A stretch of 64,000 bases of DNA. Source: Thermodesulfobacteriota bacterium (GTDB lineage Bacteria; Desulfobacterota; Thermodesulfobacteria; Thermodesulfobacteriales; Thermodesulfobacteriaceae). Each line of letters begins with the position of its first letter. The stretch's first letter is position 1. The notes beneath the pieces are model-generated. The model had not been told where the DNA came from. It did not search any database and saw only the letters and a program-made list of their open reading frames with translations. Made by a program: the position numbers and the translations under genes. The stretch lies in contig JAUQPD010000035.1 in NCBI GenBank assembly GCA_030550555.1, positions 32,576 to 96,575 of the forward strand, given 5' to 3'. Positions 18,022 through 26,216 of this stretch are shown one piece after another.

Positions 18022-19047
18022 GTGAAGAGGAGCTTTCGTCTAACTGAATTAGCCCAGATTATTGGGGCTAATCTTCATGGAGAAGATCTTGAGATAAAAG
18101 GCATCAATGCTTTGCCTTTGGCAAAGGAGGATGAACTTACCTTTGTAGACTCTCTGAGGAGAGTTGATGCAGGCAAAAAAAGCAGAGCAGGTGCCCTTCT
18201 CGTACCCTTAGGACTTTCAGAATACTTTCCCGAAAAAAGTGTCCTCGAAGTAAAGGATGTCCGTGTCGCCCTTGCAAAAATAAGTAAATTATTCTATGAT
18301 CCAGGGACCTTTTCACCTGGGATCCATCCTTTTTCTGTGGTGGCAAAATCTGCTAAAATCCATCCCACTGCTACAATTGGCCCCTTTACCTACATTGGAG
18401 AGGGTGTAGAAATCGGTGAGAAAGTTATTGTTTATCCCTTTTGTTTCATAGGGGATTTTTGCAGGATTGAAGAAGAGACAATACTTTATCCTCATGTGGT
18501 CCTTTATCCTGGGACGATTGTTGGAAAGAAATGTATCTTACATGCAGGAGTTGTTTTAGGAGCTGATGGTTTTGGCTATGCTCAAGAGCCAGTTGATGGA
18601 GGTTATCGAAATTTAAAAATCTTCCATTTTGGAAGAACACGTCTTGAGGATGAAGTCGAGGTTGGAGCAAATTCAACAATTGATAGGGCAACCTTTGGTG
18701 AAACTTTGGTTGGAGCTGGAACGAAAATAGATAATCTGGTGCAGATTGGCCACAATGTTCGGATTGGAAAGGAAAATATCCTTGTGTCTCATACAGCCAT
18801 AGGGGGAAGTGCTATACTTGAAGATTATGTAATGCTTGCTGGACAGGTGGGTGTTGCTCCTCAAAGTATCATCAGAAAAGGAGCTCGAGTAGCTGCCAAA
18901 TCTGGTGTAGTTGGAGAAGTCCCAGAAGGCACAGAAGTTGCTGGAATTCCTGCAATTAAGTCAAGTGTCTGGAAAAGGGCTGTTGTAATCTTCGAGAAAC
19001 TGCCAGAAATATACAAGGAACTAAAAAAATTATTGGGGCGATCTTGA
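18022..19047 (+). CDS. lpxD: UDP-3-O-acyl-glucosamine N-acyltransferase LpxD
   Basis: Third enzyme of lipid A synthesis, adding the N-linked hydroxyacyl chain to UDP-3-O-acyl-glucosamine from acyl-ACP. The 341-residue protein has an N-terminal uridine-binding domain (about 1-100), then hexapeptide repeats forming a left-handed beta helix (SAKIHPTATIGPFTYIGEGVE... onward), and the catalytic histidine in QIGHNVRIG. The start is GTG with an AGAGGTG site. It follows proS by 18 bases. It shows that the organism builds an LPS outer membrane. Other lpx genes are not nearby. Confidence 0.95.
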   Translation: MKRSFRLTELAQIIGANLHGEDLEIKGINALPLAKEDELTFVDSLRRVDAGKKSRAGALLVPLGLSEYFPEKSVLEVKDVRVALAKISKLFYDPGTFSPGIHPFSVVAKSAKIHPTATIGPFTYIGEGVEIGEKVIVYPFCFIGDFCRIEEETILYPHVVLYPGTIVGKKCILHAGVVLGADGFGYAQEPVDGGYRNLKIFHFGRTRLEDEVEVGANSTIDRATFGETLVGAGTKIDNLVQIGHNVRIGKENILVSHTAIGGSAILEDYVMLAGQVGVAPQSIIRKGARVAAKSGVVGEVPEGTEVAGIPAIKSSVWKRAVVIFEKLPEIYKELKKLLGRS

Positions 19048-19061
19048 ATCTGTGTATCCTT

Positions 19062-19967
19062 CTACAATAGTGGTATTTCAAGTTTTCTTAGATGACTTTC
19101 TCTTTCACGCCAACCCTCAAGGGTTTTCACCCAAAGTTCTAAATAGATACGTTTATTTAGAAGAAACTCAAGTTCCTCTCTAGCAAGGGTGCCAATCTTC
19201 TTGAGCATTCTTCCGCCTTTACCAATTATTATACCCTTCTGAGAATCTCTCTCTACAAAAATTGTTGCCTGAATATGGAGCAGATTTTTTTCAGGGATTT
19301 CCTCTATGGAGTCAACCTTTACCGCAACCGCATAGGGAACCTCTTGATAGGTATTCATAAAGACCTTTTCTCTTATTATTTCCGCAATTAGGAGCTTTAA
19401 TGGTATATCTGTAACATATCCTGGGTCATAATAAAAAGGCCCCTCTGGAAGAATTTTTTCGAGCTCCTGAATAATTCTATCAAGCCCATCTCTCTCTAAA
19501 GCTGATACAGGGATTATTGCTGAAAAATCATAGGTTTTAGAAAAGTAATCAATAAGAGGTAACAGTTCATTTTTATTTTTAAGTAAATCTATCTTATTCA
19601 TCACAAGGATTGTAGGTTTTGAAGTTTGCTTGATAATCTCAAGTATTTTTTCCTCTTCAGGCACTCTATTGGTTACATCCATTACCCAGAGAATTGCGTC
19701 TACTTCCTCAAGAGCTTGTAAAGCTTGCCGAACCATGAGTTGATTAAATAGTGATTTAGCTTCATGAATACCAGGAGTATCTACAAAAATAATTTGAAGA
19801 TTATCCTTTGTATAGATACCTCTTATGTTAAAACGTGTGGTCTGTGGTTTTGGACTAACTATGGAAACCTTGGTTCCAAGAAGATTATTTAACAACGTTG
19901 ACTTACCCACATTTGGAAGACCAATAATTGCTACAATTCCAGATTTAGTCCCGGAAGTATTACTCAT
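19062..19967 (-). CDS. era: Ribosome-biogenesis GTPase Era
   Basis: Era matures the 30S subunit and binds the 3' end of 16S rRNA. The 301-residue protein has an N-terminal GTPase: GLPNVGKST (P-loop), DTPGI (G3), NKID (G4), SAL (G5). A C-terminal KH domain contains the GIIIGKGGRMLKKIG motif. Size and layout match the family. It ends 14 bases from the convergent lpxD. The GGAG site upstream of the ATG (19973-19977 on the reverse strand) is good. A region of about 300 bases without a clear gene separates it from the lactate permease. Confidence 0.95.
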   Translation of the reverse strand: MSNTSGTKSGIVAIIGLPNVGKSTLLNNLLGTKVSIVSPKPQTTRFNIRGIYTKDNLQIIFVDTPGIHEAKSLFNQLMVRQALQALEEVDAILWVMDVTNRVPEEEKILEIIKQTSKPTILVMNKIDLLKNKNELLPLIDYFSKTYDFSAIIPVSALERDGLDRIIQELEKILPEGPFYYDPGYVTDIPLKLLIAEIIREKVFMNTYQEVPYAVAVKVDSIEEIPEKNLLHIQATIFVERDSQKGIIIGKGGRMLKKIGTLAREELEFLLNKRIYLELWVKTLEGWRERESHLRKLEIPLL

Positions 19968-20265
19968 ATCAATCTCCTCTTTTTGGATTTACTTTTATTG
20001 AACCTTTCAGTTCACTCTTACTCCTTACACTTTAAATCCTTACATTTATAAAATTTATATGTGACAAGTGTTGAGGATTCTAATTGTTTATCATTCAAAA
20101 GTTAATTCCCATTTCGTAATTTACAAGGGTTTTGATGTATTGCGGATCTGGTTATTTTGGTCATTTATGTTCCATTTTTATGAGAGAGCCTCTGTGAAAG
20201 GTGGGGTGTTAAACTTGAAGGTTTTGGGGTTTGGGGGTAGCTTTTAAGGCTTAGGGGAGGGGGCC
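19968..20265. other. Intergenic region between era and lactate permease
   Basis: A/T-rich on its left half, then G-rich near the permease (G runs at about 20226-20262, including the AGGGGAGGGGG ribosome-binding region). No convincing -35/-10 pair or RNA gene was found. One 26-codon frame (20168-20248) has no recognisable product. Confidence 0.4.
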
Positions 20266-21855
20266 TTGAGAGAGATTTGGCTAACTGAGATTGATCCTCT
20301 GAATAATCAGGTTCTGTCAAGTTTGGTCGCTTTAGTGCCAGTGGTTTTTCTTTTCTGGGCTATTCTATGGAAGAGGATGAGTTTATTAAAAGGGCTAATC
20401 TTTGCAAACCTTCTTGCCCTTCTACTTGCCCTTTTGGTTTTTCGAATGCCCTTTGATAAGGCAATTTTTTCTATTTTATATGGCATTCTCTTTGGGCTTT
20501 TTCCTATTTCCTACATTGTTCTTGGGGCTCTCTATTTTTTCAATCTTCTGAGCGTTTCAGGTAACTTCAACAATATTAGGACATCGATTACAGGGGTTTC
20601 TGAGGATCTGAGAGTTCAGGTTGTTCTAATTGCATTCTGTTTTGGATCTTTTCTTGAGTCAGCTTCAGGATTTGGAACTCCTGTTGCGGTTACCGTTGCT
20701 CTCCTGAAGGGACTTGGGCTTGATTTCAAACTTGCATCCACCGTTGCTCTTTTAGCGAATACCGCCTCAGTTGCCTTTGGAGCTCTTGGTATACCTGTAA
20801 TTGTCGGTGCTCAGGTATCAGATGTCCATTTAACAGAACTTACAAGACTTGTTGGAATCCAGATCGCACCCCTTAGTTTTCTAATACCTTTTTATCTTGT
20901 CTTCCTAATTTCAGGTTTTAGAGGAGTCTTTGAGCTTCTGCCTTTCCTTTTTGTGGTAGGCTCAGCCTATGCCCTTACAAAACTACTTGTTGCCTATTTT
21001 TTGGGACCATACTTGCCTGGTCTATTAGCCTCCCTTTCTGCAACAATTTTTGCTCTCCTTTATCTCAAATTAAAGGACAAAACTATAAACAATAGAACAA
21101 AGACATTAAAGTCAAAAATTGATTCCATTAAACCATGGAGCACAATTTTTATACTTTGTTTTTTTCTACTCTTTTGGGGGCTACAGAAAACAAGAGAATT
21201 TTTGGATGCACTTTTCTACGTTGAAATAGCAATACCAAGGATTCATAAGGAGATCCTCGATCCAGATGGCAATCTCAGAACTGCAATTTTTAAATTTAAC
21301 TTACTCAGCTCTGCGGGAAGTGCTCTAATCTTGTCCACCTTAATTTCTGCTCCGCTTCAGGGAGTTAATCTGAAAACTGCTTTTAAGACCCTAATTAACA
21401 CTGTAATTAGTTTAAGTAGACCCGTTTGTGTAATTTGTGCTGTTTTGGCCTTCGCATTTCTACTTAACTATTCAGGACTTGCCTTTTCCCTGGGTTTGCT
21501 TTTAGCCTACACAGGGCCTATCTTTCCTATTATTTCTGCCTTTCTTGGCTGGCTTGGAGTATTTCTTACAGGTTCAGATACTTCTTCTAATGCCTTGTTT
21601 GGCAAACTTCAGGCCTCTGCAGGAAGACTTTGTGGTATAGATCCAACTTTGGCTGTTGCCACAAACACTGTAGGAGGTGTTATGGGAAAAATGATTTCTC
21701 CTCAGTCCCTTGCAATTGCCTGTGCCTCCGCAGGAGCAACTGGCAAAGAACATGAGATTCTTAGATTAACTATAAAACATTCTGTTTTACTTACATTCTT
21801 AGTTGGGCTATATGCCCTATTGCTTACAAATTTTTTAAATAGTTTTTCTGGTTAA
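20266..21855 (+). CDS. lctP: L-lactate permease (LctP/LldP family)
   Basis: A polytopic membrane protein of 529 residues with about 12-14 hydrophobic segments. It imports lactate with protons. Family signatures are FCFGSFLESASGFGTPVAVT (about residues 120-139), GALGIPVIVGAQV and SDTSSNALFGKLQ near the C-terminus, along with AVATNTVGGVMGKMISPQS. The start is a TTG with a strong AGGGGAGG site. It converges on a gene for an FMN-dependent lactate-type dehydrogenase with a 4-base overlap, which suggests growth on lactate. Confidence 0.93.
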   Translation: MREIWLTEIDPLNNQVLSSLVALVPVVFLFWAILWKRMSLLKGLIFANLLALLLALLVFRMPFDKAIFSILYGILFGLFPISYIVLGALYFFNLLSVSGNFNNIRTSITGVSEDLRVQVVLIAFCFGSFLESASGFGTPVAVTVALLKGLGLDFKLASTVALLANTASVAFGALGIPVIVGAQVSDVHLTELTRLVGIQIAPLSFLIPFYLVFLISGFRGVFELLPFLFVVGSAYALTKLLVAYFLGPYLPGLLASLSATIFALLYLKLKDKTINNRTKTLKSKIDSIKPWSTIFILCFFLLFWGLQKTREFLDALFYVEIAIPRIHKEILDPDGNLRTAIFKFNLLSSAGSALILSTLISAPLQGVNLKTAFKTLINTVISLSRPVCVICAVLAFAFLLNYSGLAFSLGLLLAYTGPIFPIISAFLGWLGVFLTGSDTSSNALFGKLQASAGRLCGIDPTLAVATNTVGGVMGKMISPQSLAIACASAGATGKEHEILRLTIKHSVLLTFLVGLYALLLTNFLNSFSG

Positions 21856-22871
21856 GTTATCCTTATAATCTGTCTTGGGACCCTTTCAACAGAGGCAACA
21901 CCTGTTAAAAGCATAGCTTGAGTTAGTTCGTTTTTGAGACGTTGATAGAGAAGTTTGAGCCCTTCTCTACCACCTCCAAAAACTGCCATTATCACAGGTC
22001 TTCCTATTAACACTGCATCTGCTCCAAGGGCAAGGTATTTGAGCACATCAACTCCTGATCGCACTCCTCCATCTGCGAAGATTAGGAGTTTCCCTTTGAG
22101 TTCATCTGCAATTTCAGGAAGGACCTCTGCAGATCCCGGAGTATGATCCAAGACCCTTCCACCGTGGTTAGACACAACAATGGCTGAGACACCACATTCG
22201 TGAGCGATGCGAGCATCTTTTACGGTCATTATTCCTTTTAGTATAAATGGAAGACTTGTTGCCTTGACGAGTTCTTCTATCTGTTTTGGGGTTTTTGGTT
22301 CAACAGGCTGACCTTTAATAGCCATGGTGATGAGTCCAGCTCCATCTATATCTACACCCACTGCGAGAGCCCCTGCTTCTTCTGCTATGCGAATTCGCTT
22401 GATTATTTCCTCCTGGCTTCGGGGTTTGATGATGGCAATACCCTTACCTTGATGCTTCTTTATAGCTCTAATTCCACTTTCAAACATAGTGGGATCTGCT
22501 CCATCTCCAGTCCAGCCTATGGTGCCAGATATAAGAGATCCTGCAATTACTTCTTCAACGTATTCATCCTCTGTAAGAGCCCCTCCCATGTTATAGGTCG
22601 TCCCAGTAATCGGAGCAGACATTACAGGTAAGGATAGTTCTAAACCGAAAATCTCTAATGAAAGTTTGGGATTTTTTACTTCATGTAAGGCAGAAAGATT
22701 AAACTTTATCTTTTCTAAAGCTAAAATGTTTGCACGGAAAGAGGAACCTGATCCAATACCTCCCATTCCAGGGACTTCACCAGCACAGGCCACTCCATCA
22801 CATTTCGGACAGACCCTGCAGTAACCTCTAAGTTTTTCACGAGCAGATTTCAACACTTCTTGCCAATCCAT
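21852..22871 (-). CDS. FMN-dependent alpha-hydroxy-acid (lactate) dehydrogenase
   Basis: A TIM-barrel flavoprotein of the glycolate oxidase/lactate dehydrogenase family, about 339 residues. The active-site His and Arg are in SNHGGRVLDHTPGSAEVLPE, and the FMN phosphate loop is FADGGVRSGVDVLKYLALGA followed by IGRP. The N-terminus has a cysteine cluster (CRVCPKCDGVACAGE, about residues 13-28), which is common in anaerobe versions and may bind iron-sulfur or metal. In an anaerobe it should be a dehydrogenase rather than an oxidase. The start (22871) has an AGGAGG site 7 bases upstream; a Met 27 bases further upstream is less likely. Its neighbour is the lactate permease. Confidence 0.85.
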   Translation of the reverse strand: MDWQEVLKSAREKLRGYCRVCPKCDGVACAGEVPGMGGIGSGSSFRANILALEKIKFNLSALHEVKNPKLSLEIFGLELSLPVMSAPITGTTYNMGGALTEDEYVEEVIAGSLISGTIGWTGDGADPTMFESGIRAIKKHQGKGIAIIKPRSQEEIIKRIRIAEEAGALAVGVDIDGAGLITMAIKGQPVEPKTPKQIEELVKATSLPFILKGIMTVKDARIAHECGVSAIVVSNHGGRVLDHTPGSAEVLPEIADELKGKLLIFADGGVRSGVDVLKYLALGADAVLIGRPVIMAVFGGGREGLKLLYQRLKNELTQAMLLTGVASVERVPRQIIRIT

Positions 22872-23141
22872 TAAAAGCCCTCCTGAGTCTATCATCAAAA
22901 AAGTCCTCTCCTTTCAAGATTAACAAAATTTTTAGATCTTTTAGGTCTTGGAGCAAACTTTCACAAGCTCATTACTAAAAGGATCTCTGGTCTTGGCCTG
23001 CACATGATATAAGGTATCCACAGCTCTAACCTACTAAGTTTAGAATCCTCCTTGTCCGGTCCAAAGACTTGCCGATTGAGTTTCTCAATGGGATATTCCT
23101 TTAAGCTCGTAACTTTGGGTTATTTTAGGTGGATCTGGCTC
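22872..23141. other. Intergenic region before tRNA-CAU, possible coding relic
   Basis: No complete gene. On the reverse strand, 22960-23090 has a stretch of about 40 codons without a stop (EKLNRQVFGPDKEDSKLS...), and in an adjacent frame a short run HVQAKTRDPFSNELVKVC before a stop. These may be pieces of a decayed gene, but I do not recognise a family. Confidence 0.3.
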
Positions 23142-23169
23142 TTGACAAAGGAGATAACGCAATTAATAT
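23142..23169 (+). promoter_or_regulatory. Promoter for tRNA-CAU
   Basis: A perfect -35 TTGACA (23142-23147) and TAATAT as -10 (23164-23169) lie 16 bases apart, about 20 bases upstream of the tRNA. The promoter probably also reads into the Nif3-like gene, which starts 10 bases after the tRNA. Confidence 0.65.
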
Positions 23170-23188
23170 TATATTTAGCTTCTAAGGT

Positions 23189-23262
23189 GGGCCCGTAGCT
23201 CAGTTGGTTAGAGCCACCGGCTCATAACCGGAAGGTCCCAGGTTCGAGTCCTGGCGGGCCCA
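23189..23262 (+). tRNA. tRNA with anticodon CAU (elongator Met or Ile2)
   Basis: Cloverleaf of 74 nt with acceptor GGGCCCG/CGGGCCC, D arm GTAGCTCAGTTGGTTAGAGC, anticodon arm CCGGCTCATAACCGG (anticodon CAT at 23222-23224) and T arm CCAGGTTCGAGTCCTGG. CCA is not encoded. CAU may be read as elongator Met or as Ile after lysidine modification. The first acceptor pair (G-C) and general sequence rule out an initiator, but the two other identities cannot be separated here. Confidence 0.9.
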
Positions 23263-23271
23263 TTAACCTCT

Positions 23272-24075
23272 ATGTCTATTAAAGTCGGAGATATTCTCAA
23301 TTTACTAGAGACCTTAGCTCCAAGTTTTATTGCTGAACCAAATGACTCTAATGGCCTTCAAATTGGCTCAAACACATCAGACATAAGAGGTATTCTTCTT
23401 ACTATTGATCTTACTTCAAAGGTTCTTAAATACGCAATTGAAAATAACTATAACCTCATAATTTCTCACCATCCCCTCATCTATCAACCTCTAAAAAGAA
23501 TAGAGAAGGAAACCTATATAGGAAAGATTATTTATCAGGCAATCTCTAATGATCTAAATATAATTTCGTGGCATACTCCATTTGATAAGGTATCCTGGGG
23601 TGTAAGTTCAGCCCTTGTAAGAGAATTAGGTTGGAAATATGAGGAGTTTATCCTCACTGAAAGAGGGGAATTTGGGTTAGGTAGAGTGGTAAAATTTGAA
23701 AGTTATGTTAAACTCCATAGCCTTGCAAAGGAGATTGCTGAAAAGTTAAAGACCTGGGTAATGATAGTCGGAGACCCGAGTAGTGAAATTGATAAATTAG
23801 GTGTCTGTGGAGGCTCTGGTGGCCATCTCAAAAAAACTCTTCACTCTAAGGGCATTACTACGCTTCTCACATCAGATGTTAAGTATCATCTTGCAAGGGA
23901 GTCGGAAGAAGAGGGATTTAATTTTCTCATAATTGATCACGGAATAGGAGAATCACTCTTTCTAAAAGAACTCAAGATTAAAATTGAAGAATTTTTAAGA
24001 GATAGAGACCCATTAATTCCTGTTGATACATTTTATCACGAAAGTCCCTATAAAATTATATTTAAGGGGGATTGA
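23272..24075 (+). CDS. Nif3-like dinuclear metal-centre hexameric protein
   Basis: The Nif3/YbgI family forms toroidal hexamers with a dinuclear metal site; its biochemical role is poorly defined (a GTP cyclohydrolase I type 2 annotation exists but is doubtful). The 267-residue protein has the N-terminal region APSFIAEPNDSNGLQIGS, the metal-binding ISHHPLIYQP, HTPFDKVSWGVSSAL, and CGGSGG plus IDHGIGESL near the C-terminus, which supply the His/Asp/Glu ligands. It starts 10 bases after the tRNA and is followed by the zinc-ribbon gene with one base between. Confidence 0.88.
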   Translation: MSIKVGDILNLLETLAPSFIAEPNDSNGLQIGSNTSDIRGILLTIDLTSKVLKYAIENNYNLIISHHPLIYQPLKRIEKETYIGKIIYQAISNDLNIISWHTPFDKVSWGVSSALVRELGWKYEEFILTERGEFGLGRVVKFESYVKLHSLAKEIAEKLKTWVMIVGDPSSEIDKLGVCGGSGGHLKKTLHSKGITTLLTSDVKYHLARESEEEGFNFLIIDHGIGESLFLKELKIKIEEFLRDRDPLIPVDTFYHESPYKIIFKGD

Positions 24076-24076
24076 T

Positions 24077-24823
24077 ATGCAGGAAGATATCGCACGTCTT
24101 ATAGAATTACAAAAATATGATCTTGAGATCTTAAGACTAGAGAGGGCAATGGCAGAAATCCCCCAGAGTCTTCAAAAGGCCAAAAAGGATAGTGAGATAT
24201 TGGCAGAAAAATTAGGAATCCTTCAAAAAAGTCTTGAAGAAAAAGAGAAACAGAAGCGTCTCTTTGAAGAGGAGCTTCAAGAGGAACAAAAGCGTCTTAA
24301 GCAAACTCAAGCTAGACTTACCCAAATCAGAGGCTCCCGTGAATACCAAGTTCTTCTAAAGGAACTTGAAGAGACAAAGAAAACCATCAAACAAAAGGAA
24401 GATGAAATTCTCAAAATGATGGAAGAGATTGAGGCTTTGCAAAAAGAAAAGGAGCGTATTGAGAAGGAGCTTGAAGAGACACAAAAAATCTTTGAAGAAG
24501 AAAAGCAAAGATTTGAAGAATACTGTAGAGCCCTAGAAGAGGAAAAGAAGCGTTTTGAAGAAAAGAGGATGCAAATAGCTTCAAGGATCTCAACACAAAT
24601 CCTCAAGAAATACGAGCTCATTGCTAAGAAAAAGGGAGGTATTGGTATTGCAGGAGTAAAGGCAGGAATTTGTGAAGGTTGCTACATGGCAATACCTCCT
24701 CAGCTTTACAATGAACTTCAAAAGGACAATCGCTACTATGAATGTCCCCACTGCAAGAGATTAATCTACTTCAAAGACAAATATCAGCCTGAGGAGAAGG
24801 AACAAACTCCAGAAAAGGCCTAA
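24077..24823 (+). CDS. Coiled-coil C4-type zinc-ribbon protein (DUF164)
   Basis: A protein of 248 residues. Residues about 10-185 form a long antiparallel coiled coil rich in Glu, Lys and Leu. The C-terminus has a zinc ribbon with CEGCYMAIPPQLYNEL and CPHCKRLIYF (about 197-230), the PF02591 signature. Family members have been proposed to bind nucleic acid, but the function is not established. The start at 24077 follows an AGGGGG site, since the longer frame upstream overlaps the Nif3-like gene. Confidence 0.9.
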   Translation: MQEDIARLIELQKYDLEILRLERAMAEIPQSLQKAKKDSEILAEKLGILQKSLEEKEKQKRLFEEELQEEQKRLKQTQARLTQIRGSREYQVLLKELEETKKTIKQKEDEILKMMEEIEALQKEKERIEKELEETQKIFEEEKQRFEEYCRALEEEKKRFEEKRMQIASRISTQILKKYELIAKKKGGIGIAGVKAGICEGCYMAIPPQLYNELQKDNRYYECPHCKRLIYFKDKYQPEEKEQTPEKA

Positions 24824-24836
24824 AAATTCTCTTCTA

Positions 24837-25469
24837 ATGTATATCAAATTTCCCTCTGATCCACAAGAGCAGGAGAAGATTCTAAGGGAGATTAGTAGGC
24901 TCCTTTCGGAGGACAAAGTAGGAGCAATTCCAACAGAGACAATCTATGGACTTGCCTGTAATCCCTTTTCAGAGAGAGCCCTTGAAAGACTATTCCAATT
25001 AAAACAGCGAGAACACAACAAACCCATCTTACTTCTTCTTGGCAAGATGGAAGATCTTTCCCTTGTGGTCAAATGTATTCCACCTAAAGCTTACAAACTT
25101 ATGAAGCGTTTTTGGCCAGGTCCCTTAACTATTGTGCTTCCTGCAAGGAGATCTCTTCCCAAACTCCTCACAGGTGGGCTTGACACCATTGGAGTTAGAC
25201 TTACATCAAGTGATATCGCTAGGAGTATAGCGAGGACTTTTGGGAAACCGATTACTGGAACAAGTGCCAACATCAGCGGTGAACCTCCTTGTAGAAGTGC
25301 ACAAGAGGTGCTTAAGGTATTTCCAAATATTGATTTTGTTGTTGATGGAGGTGAAAGTAAAAGTTTAACTCCTTCAACGGTGGTGGAAATTATAGACAAT
25401 GAGGTTAAACTTATTAGAGAAGGAGTGATAGCTTTTACAGAAATTCTTCGGGTCTTAGAAGAGGAATAG
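24837..25469 (+). CDS. Threonylcarbamoyl-AMP synthase (Sua5/YrdC family)
   Basis: Makes threonylcarbamoyl-AMP from threonine, bicarbonate and ATP for the t6A modification of ANN-decoding tRNAs. The 210-residue protein has the YrdC fold: GAIPTETIYGLACNP (KxR/S-T binding), REHNKPI, FWPGPLTIVLPAR, TIGVRLTSSD and the closing TGTSANISGEPP motif. It is of the short YrdC type without the Sua5 C-terminal domain. It is 13 bases after the zinc-ribbon gene and directly abuts the CooC-like gene (its stop ends at 25469 and the next GTG is at 25470). Confidence 0.9.
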   Translation: MYIKFPSDPQEQEKILREISRLLSEDKVGAIPTETIYGLACNPFSERALERLFQLKQREHNKPILLLLGKMEDLSLVVKCIPPKAYKLMKRFWPGPLTIVLPARRSLPKLLTGGLDTIGVRLTSSDIARSIARTFGKPITGTSANISGEPPCRSAQEVLKVFPNIDFVVDGGESKSLTPSTVVEIIDNEVKLIREGVIAFTEILRVLEEE

Positions 25470-26216
25470 GTGAAGATAGCAGTTAGTGGTAAAGGGGGAG
25501 TTGGGAAAAGTTCCCTCGCCTCCCTTCTCATTCTGGCCTATTTAGAGAGGGGATTTAAGGTCCTTGCCATTGATGCGGATCCCAGTCCTCATCTTGCTCG
25601 CTTACTTGAAGTCCAGGGAGAAATAACTCCTATCGCGGAGATGACAGATCTGCTTGCAGAGCGAGCTCAAAAGTCAGGTCCTTATTATACACTCAATCCC
25701 AGGGTTGAGGATCTTCCAGAGAAATTCATGACAATTAAAGATGGATTAAAGCTTATGGTCCTAGGGGCTATAAAGAGTGCAGGCACTGGTTGTGCCTGTC
25801 CTGAACAGACAGTGCTTAGGCGTCTTCTAACATATCTCTTGCTAACTGCCCAAGAAGTTGTCATTGTTGATATGGAGGCAGGAGTGGAACATTTTGGAAG
25901 AGGAACTGTTGCACCTATTGATGTCCTTTTTGTGATAACTCAACCATTTAGAGGAAGTATTGAGACCACAAAACAGATTCTAAAACTTGCAGAAGAATTA
26001 AATTTAAAGAATGTGTTAGTGATTGGAAACAAGGTTAAAGAATCACAAGAAAATCTATTGAAAGACGAATTTGGGGAGAGATTCATAATTTCTTTTCCGC
26101 CCGATGAAGAAATTGAAAGAAGAGAGCTTGAAGGAAGGGGATTGTGGGATTACAGGGGGCAATTATTTCAGAAAGCTCTGGAGTTGGTAGACTTTGTTGA
26201 GGATCTCAGAAAGTGA
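25470..26216 (+). CDS. CooC-like P-loop ATPase (CO dehydrogenase maturation type)
   Basis: A MinD/ParA-type ATPase of 248 residues. The deviant Walker A KGGVGKSS is at residues 8-15, and IDADPSPHLARLL follows. The conserved GTGCACPEQT motif (about 109-118) holds the C-x-C pair that binds Ni or Zn in CooC. VVIVDMEAGVEHFGRGT is also a CooC signature. CooC supports nickel insertion into the C-cluster of CO dehydrogenase, but no CODH gene lies in the window. The start is a GTG abutting the previous stop; the 3' end overlaps folE2. Confidence 0.85.
   Translation: MKIAVSGKGGVGKSSLASLLILAYLERGFKVLAIDADPSPHLARLLEVQGEITPIAEMTDLLAERAQKSGPYYTLNPRVEDLPEKFMTIKDGLKLMVLGAIKSAGTGCACPEQTVLRRLLTYLLLTAQEVVIVDMEAGVEHFGRGTVAPIDVLFVITQPFRGSIETTKQILKLAEELNLKNVLVIGNKVKESQENLLKDEFGERFIISFPPDEEIERRELEGRGLWDYRGQLFQKALELVDFVEDLRK

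Noticed and set aside
20168-20248. A 26-codon ORF before the lactate permease
   Set aside because: No ribosome site, no recognisable sequence; probably chance.
20226-20262. G-quadruplex before the lactate permease
   Set aside because: The middle loop would be about 16 bases, beyond the usual limit, and the last G-runs form the ribosome-binding site.
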